Source: Pseudomonadota bacterium (GTDB lineage Bacteria > Pseudomonadota > Gammaproteobacteria > Legionellales > Legionellaceae). From it: a DNA stretch of 37,755 bases. The DNA lies in NCBI GenBank assembly GCA_020051095.1, contig JAGVJN010000038.1, forward strand, positions 1 through 37,755, written 5' to 3'. The translations under genes and the position numbers were made by a program. Below are positions 33,437-37,755 of the stretch, one piece after another; position 1 is the first letter of the stretch, and the number at the start of each line of letters is the position of its first letter. The notes beneath the pieces are model-generated. The model saw only the letters and a list, made by a program, of their open reading frames with translations, searched no databases and was not told the origin of the DNA.

Positions 33437-34429
33437 TTAAGGTAAACAACTTGATAAACGATTTATCTTAGTTTGTTGGCGTTCGATTTCTTTATCAAAT
33501 AGTTGCGACGCCTTTTGATGATAATTATCCCGTTCTTGCTCATAGGTTGATTGGTATATGCCTTTAAAGAACTTAGAAAAATGTTGCCAATCATGATTTT
33601 CTGATTTATCTAACTCGGATTTTGCTTTCTCTAAGCGCTTTATTTTAGTTTGCTTATACGCCATTTTCTGTCGGATAAACCCATAACTTGAGTCTGCGTT
33701 TCCTTCCAATGTCAGTTTAGCGATGTGCCCTTCGATAGCCGAGACCGATTTTTTGTAGTTAATATCACCAAACATGTTTTCATCATAGTCGTTGATATAT
33801 TCCGTGAGAATTTGCAGCAATTGGTTCAGCTTTTTTAAATCATCTTCGACAGCCCCCTCATATAAACTATGATTAAAATGCTTTAGAAACAAGGCATTTA
33901 CAACACTCTCATCTTCTTCAGAATCCAATGGCTTGTATCGATAATATTGATCGCGCATTTCAAACCCAAGGTTCTTAGCGATATTTCTAAACACGCCTAA
34001 AATTGGTGGAATGATTTTGTTTCTTAATAGGAAAAATAAGTTCACACCCACTGAAAGTTGATTCGTTAATGCCAAAGCCCCGAGCAGAGTTGATGTCGAA
34101 ATAATGGTGGGAAATAAGAAATAGGACCCTGCAATAAAGGCCGCCAAAAATAATAAGGTAACGATTATTTCGACCTTGCCAACGTCGTTCTGATAAATGC
34201 GATATCCGAAATTTGTTATGTTACCCAAACACAAGGATATGTTTGCCAACATCAGGATAATTTCATGAGAAAATAAACTCGAGGCCATTAATGCTGGGGT
34301 AAAAAAGAGGGTGACGGCAAACGACATCACCGAATTTAGGCTGGTAGACGCCTTATTAAATATATCCCCGACATTTTTTTCGCGGTTACGATTGCGCTTA
34401 AATGGTGACTTTCTTAAATCTAATCCCAT
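33437..34429 (-). CDS. Membrane and coiled-coil protein, unknown
   Basis: 330 residues. A basic N-terminus (residues 5-17), then four or five hydrophobic segments between about 30 and 150, and a charged helical C-terminal half (160-330) with coiled-coil character and many Lys, Glu and Gln residues. No signal peptide or known family. Ribosome site AAGGTG about 6 bases before the ATG. Membrane-plus-coiled-coil layouts are common in Legionellales effectors that sit in the vacuole membrane, but nothing here proves secretion. Acylphosphatase lies directly downstream. Confidence 0.6.
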   Translation of the reverse strand: MGLDLRKSPFKRNRNREKNVGDIFNKASTSLNSVMSFAVTLFFTPALMASSLFSHEIILMLANISLCLGNITNFGYRIYQNDVGKVEIIVTLLFLAAFIAGSYFLFPTIISTSTLLGALALTNQLSVGVNLFFLLRNKIIPPILGVFRNIAKNLGFEMRDQYYRYKPLDSEEDESVVNALFLKHFNHSLYEGAVEDDLKKLNQLLQILTEYINDYDENMFGDINYKKSVSAIEGHIAKLTLEGNADSSYGFIRQKMAYKQTKIKRLEKAKSELDKSENHDWQHFSKFFKGIYQSTYEQERDNYHQKASQLFDKEIERQQTKINRLSSCLP

Positions 34430-34552
34430 AACAACACCTTGGTAATCTCTTAAAATCAGAAAACGCCATGATAGGAGTCAATGTGTTTAGCGTGAATAAC
34501 CCTAATGCATTATCATTGATATGTAAAGTTTTCATGATGATTAAAAGGCAAG

Positions 34553-35455
34553 TCACGCCTCACTCATTTGTGTCACGCTATTGGCATTAAATTTTCGCCG
34601 GTCGAATACTGTTCGGCTAACAGCGACAAAATTATAACTAACAATTATCAACAATAACCAACGAAGCCATGCCGTATTTAAATGGCTTACAACCCCTAAT
34701 CCCAAAAATACGCCCAAGCAACCAACGAGGCTTAGCCAGCCTATTTTTGCCATGGGTAAATTGGGTTGTTTAAGGAATATCATCGCAGTTAGCGGCTGCT
34801 GCATAGCGCCGGCTATGGTCATAATTGGAAAAGCAACGATGGGTGACATATTTAGCATAAATAACACCGCTTGCACCATCACGAATAAACCGACCCCGGC
34901 AGCCGTTAACGAGCCCGCTATGACTAAGCCAACAAACCCAAAAAATAATTTCAAACCTCGCAATGTGGTTAACGAGCCATCCATGGGTAAGCAATCAAAT
35001 TGAGCTAGCAACAGCAAAACGATTATCACCATAAAAGCGGCCATCATGGCAATGCACAAAGGTTGTTTATTTAATCGGGTCATTGTCAAACCGCCAAGAA
35101 CTCCACCAATGCACGTTGCTAAAACCAAGGTGAGTAAGGTCAGCATATCAACTTGGAACAACGTTAGAAAAAATAAGGCCTCAATCAAACCGGGGATGAC
35201 TTGCGCTAGGTTTGTCATGGCTGGAAACTCAGCATCTTCAAACGTATTGAGCGTTTTGGCTAAAAAGATATTCACGGCAAAACTACCCATGCCGATGGTA
35301 TCGGCAAAGAAAGCAATAATGCCGCTAACGGTTAGTTTTTTTAACTCAGACCAAGAAAGGCCAGTAGATTTGGCTTGCCGATGGTAGTTTAGCATCATGA
35401 AAATAGCTAAACCATTGAAAATAAGCATGGCTAAGATGATTAATAATATGGCCAC
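34553..35455 (-). CDS. TauE/SafE (TSUP) family membrane transporter
   Basis: 300 residues with eight or nine hydrophobic helices. The GIIAFFADTIGMGSFAVNIF segment (about 45-64) and the repeated SLTAAGVGLFVMVQAVLFMLNMSP segment (about 181-204) are the two Gly-rich repeat motifs of TSUP transporters, which export sulfite, sulfoacetate and similar organosulfur anions. The start is read as GTG at 35455; no good ribosome site is visible, and an ATG at 35428 is possible. Monocistronic. Substrate unknown. Confidence 0.85.
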   Translation of the reverse strand: MAILLIILAMLIFNGLAIFMMLNYHRQAKSTGLSWSELKKLTVSGIIAFFADTIGMGSFAVNIFLAKTLNTFEDAEFPAMTNLAQVIPGLIEALFFLTLFQVDMLTLLTLVLATCIGGVLGGLTMTRLNKQPLCIAMMAAFMVIIVLLLLAQFDCLPMDGSLTTLRGLKLFFGFVGLVIAGSLTAAGVGLFVMVQAVLFMLNMSPIVAFPIMTIAGAMQQPLTAMIFLKQPNLPMAKIGWLSLVGCLGVFLGLGVVSHLNTAWLRWLLLIIVSYNFVAVSRTVFDRRKFNANSVTQMSEA

Positions 35456-35601
35456 TATTGAAACGTTTAAATCAACATGGGCTTATTATACACACGGAGG
35501 AAGAATAATCATAGTGAATTGTCGAGGCGAGGGCAGCTCTTAAGCACTGACGTACCGAAGTTGTCCCTGAGCGCATCTGAGATTTTTTACAGGACAAAGG
35601 T

Positions 35602-35729
35602 GCCGTCGTTGCGAGCATAAGCGAAGCAATCCAGATCGATCTCTGACGTGGTAAGATCTATTTGACCACATCACTCTAATTTTAACGCATCGGTCTTCTA
35701 GACTGCTTCGCGCTGCTCGCAGCGACGGC
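35602..35729. repeat. GTCGTTGCGA palindromic repeat, diverged long copy
   Basis: Left arm 35602-35635 begins GCCGTCGTTGCGAGC; right arm 35697-35729 ends CTCGCAGCGACGGC; arms about 80% complementary. It shares the arm sequence and the internal CGATCTCTGA with 15878-15960. A further fragment of the arm (TGCTCGCAACGAC) lies at 35768-35780. This repeat fills most of the 443-base gap between the TSUP and CE-protease-like genes. The rest of the gap shows no gene. Confidence 0.8.
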
Positions 35730-35898
35730 GAAGTTAGTTCGGGACGTTTTTCAGGACCTGTATAAATGCTCGCAACGACTAATTTTCGATGATATCTCAA
35801 AACTCAGGAACGTTCCGGGACATCCTTCTGTGCGCAGGCGTTTGCAGATTAGCCTATTAATTAAATAAATCGTCTATCCTTAAGGACCCACCCATCAA

Positions 35899-37437
35899 TT
35901 ACTTTTTCGGATAAACAGTATTATCCAGATTTTCTTCGAAAGTATCCAATGCTTCCGCCGATTTTGTTTTAGGCGTGCGGAAGAAAGTATCGACATAGCC
36001 TTGTTTTGAAATCGCTACTAACACTGCAGGAATCACGGTGATGGTGGCTAAAACGCCGATAATGCCTTTGATGATCGGATGAAGATTATGCCAAACGCCA
36101 CGGTGTTTGGCGAATTCATCCCGAGCCCCAGTGATTGCATCGGTACATTCTTGCTTAAATTGTTGTAAACCATCTTGGGTCAAATTCTTTTCAAAGGTCG
36201 TTTTAGCTTGTTCAAGCTTTTGATGAAACTGCTTGACCTTTTCAGCAACATTCATATAAGCCGGATTATAAGCAGCCTCGCTAACTGCTCCTTTTTTCTT
36301 CAGTGAATCAGTGACTTTTTGGAGTTCTTTAAGATGCGTTTCAAAAGCAACTAACGCTAATCGATAAGCTTTTGATTGTTCTTCTTGATCTGACTCATCC
36401 GATTTTAAAGGACTTTTTGCTTCTTCGCCAACCTGTTGATTTGAAGATGGGATATCGCTTTGTGGCACGGGTGTCGAACTTTGCGTGTCTTTTTGAGGCT
36501 CTTGTGTCAAGCTTGTGCTACCTAAATTGCTTTTTTGGGAAGAACCATGACTATCTTCTTCCGTTATCACGGGCGTTGTGCCTTTCTGTTCGTCTTGCTG
36601 TTCAAGATATTCATCGAAATCAAGCGAATGTGTTTCAACGTGAGATTGGTCTTGAGTGCCCATCACTTCAAGAAGTCCGGCAGTAATCGGTGCAAAAAAA
36701 TTAGCTGCTTCTTCTTCGGTATAATCATCATCATTGATATCAGAAAGTTGACCATAATGCTTAGCACGTAATTTCGCCACTGCCTGTCGGTATTGCTCTT
36801 TATCGTCTAGTTTGGCAAAGGCTTCTAGTTCCGGAGGTAGCACAAAATTCTTCGTATCTAATTTTTCGACCCATTCAGGGTGACTCATGGCATATTGAAT
36901 GAATGCCACACTCATCGGGCCACAAGAGACTAATGTGTGTCCTGAGGCCGTTTCTTTCTCAAATTTTTCTTTCTGAGCAACTTGATGACAAATAACCAAG
37001 TCCATTCCACCTATCTTATTTTTTTCCTCTAAGCCTAATCTTGCTTTCGCATAGTCTTCCGGTGTTAGTTTTTCATTGGAAAAACCAGTCGGATTGAATA
37101 AAAACATTGTGCACGTCTCATCATTATCGGGATTTTTCCGCAAAATTGCCGACATGTAATGGGCAGAACCCAATTCTGGTTTAAAAATGATTGGAAAAAA
37201 GGTTGCCTCTGAGTTTAGCAATTGATTACTACATTCCCACATTAAATCTTCAAGCTTATGGCTAAATTCCCCATCAAAAAATACATAAGGAGGAAGCATC
37301 ACTTCATCGATAGACTCAGGGAGTTGTTGATAATGTTGCCAAACCAACCATTGCACATCATCATTATGATACCAAGTTTCAAACTTTCGACTATCTTCTT
37401 GATCTCGGGTGGTAAAAATATCTTGCGCTTTTGTCAT
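35899..37437 (-). CDS. Candidate CE-clan cysteine protease effector
   Basis: 512 residues. A possible Ulp1/YopJ-type triad: His93 in GSAHYMSAIL, Asn115 in MFLFNPTG, and Cys172 in LVSCGPMSVAFIQYA. The order and the strand-helix pattern fit the CE clan; the usual Gln a few residues before Cys is not obvious (Gln152 or Gln155 may serve). Residues 282-352 are a Ser/Thr/Pro/Glu linker and 355-512 the helical module with a hydrophobic hairpin (453-477) shared with the genes at 511 and 6666. No signal peptide. CE enzymes in intracellular bacteria remove ubiquitin or SUMO, or acetylate host proteins. The call rests on motifs only; other papain-like folds are possible. Confidence 0.6.
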   Translation of the reverse strand: MTKAQDIFTTRDQEDSRKFETWYHNDDVQWLVWQHYQQLPESIDEVMLPPYVFFDGEFSHKLEDLMWECSNQLLNSEATFFPIIFKPELGSAHYMSAILRKNPDNDETCTMFLFNPTGFSNEKLTPEDYAKARLGLEEKNKIGGMDLVICHQVAQKEKFEKETASGHTLVSCGPMSVAFIQYAMSHPEWVEKLDTKNFVLPPELEAFAKLDDKEQYRQAVAKLRAKHYGQLSDINDDDYTEEEAANFFAPITAGLLEVMGTQDQSHVETHSLDFDEYLEQQDEQKGTTPVITEEDSHGSSQKSNLGSTSLTQEPQKDTQSSTPVPQSDIPSSNQQVGEEAKSPLKSDESDQEEQSKAYRLALVAFETHLKELQKVTDSLKKKGAVSEAAYNPAYMNVAEKVKQFHQKLEQAKTTFEKNLTQDGLQQFKQECTDAITGARDEFAKHRGVWHNLHPIIKGIIGVLATITVIPAVLVAISKQGYVDTFFRTPKTKSAEALDTFEENLDNTVYPKK

Positions 37438-37755
37438 GTTAATATCTTCTTTTCAAATTGAATAAAAATAAGGCTTTTATATGGATGGAATTATAGCTTA
37501 ATTGGATTAACAAAATATTAACAGATCAAGCGATAATTTCTTTTTAGTGTATCGGTCAAAAACTCATATCTAAAACGTGCCGGTGCCCGAGCCCATAGCC
37601 GTCAAGCTAAGGAAAAATCATGATAATCGTAGCCGCATGCAGCTTCGCTCTGAGGAATCCTGATATATTTTTGTTCAATAAGAAAAAATTGGCAAAACCA
37701 AAGAGAACCCCCTCGCCCGCGCTAGAATTTTAACCAGGGGTAAAATCTTGCTCGC
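37438..37755. other. Intergenic end of window
   Basis: 318 bases. It holds the upstream region of the CE-protease-like gene and a short hexamer tract (37576-37594, CGTGCC/CGGTGC type). A 37-codon open frame (37620-37733) is preceded by AAGGA, but its residues look like noise. I see no supported gene or RNA here. Confidence 0.6.

Noticed and set aside
35540..35800. 86-codon open frame on the minus strand
   Set aside because: It is made of the GTCGTTGCGA palindromic repeat; Arg/Ser-rich translation is a product of the repeat.
37620..37733. 37-codon open frame preceded by AAGGA
   Set aside because: Good ribosome-site spacing, but the peptide has no recognisable features and lies among repeats; not enough to call a gene.

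Overview
The window looks like part of the chromosome of an intracellular gammaproteobacterium of the Legionellales (Legionella or a Coxiella/Aquicella/Berkiella-type relative). Reasons, in order of weight: a dense set of secreted-effector-like genes with eukaryotic domains (RhoGAP, SET plus ankyrin, candidate OTU-type and CE-clan cysteine proteases, an SGNH hydrolase, TPR-like repeats); a periplasmic glucoamylase; AT-rich intergenic DNA; and several dispersed palindromic repeat families of the kind common in this order. No rRNA, tRNA, CRISPR array, integrase or transposase gene was seen. The genus cannot be fixed from this window alone.

Layout. 1-3.2 kb: a coupled pair of unknown genes and an SGNH hydrolase. 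3.4-6.4 kb: periplasmic beta-carbonic anhydrase, small lipoprotein, alpha/beta hydrolase, EamA exporter. 6.7-8.2 kb: candidate OTU-like effector. 8.4-13.6 kb: Cu(I) P-type ATPase, LysR regulator, glucoamylase, NTF2-like secreted protein. 13.8-17.9 kb: helical-repeat protein and a RhoGAP protein. 18-23.3 kb (minus strand): S41 protease, a membrane protein whose tail carries PSAP and YPDL peptides, and a large Ser/Arg-rich coiled-coil protein. 23.5-26 kb (minus): class II amidotransferase, DDAH-type arginine hydrolase and an internally deleted APC permease. 26.2-30.2 kb (plus): SDR, membrane protein, metallo-beta-lactamase-fold protein and a Rieske oxygenase of the sterol 7-desaturase/KshA type. 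30.2-37.4 kb (minus): outer-membrane barrel, Cys-rich secreted protein, SET-ankyrin protein, acylphosphatase, two membrane proteins and a CE-protease-like effector.

How the parts fit. Three unrelated N-terminal domains (genes at 511, 6666 and 35899) share one plan: N-terminal domain, Ser/Thr/Pro-rich linker, then a ~130-residue helical C-terminal module with a hydrophobic hairpin. This suggests a shuffled targeting or membrane-anchoring cassette. The 26-30 kb genes look like a lipid- or sterol-modifying operon. A 125-bp MITE has inserted exactly into the Shine-Dalgarno sequence of its last gene and rebuilt that sequence through its target duplication.

The intergenic DNA holds at least five repeat families: hexanucleotide (CGGGCA/T) tracts inside TTTGTACCGGA-ended elements; GTCGTTGCGA... 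palindromes; CCCGGATTA hairpins; CCTGAG-ended elements, one carrying a nested insertion; and two MITEs with visible target duplications. Functional names rest on motifs read by eye. Effector status, secretion and host targets are inferences.
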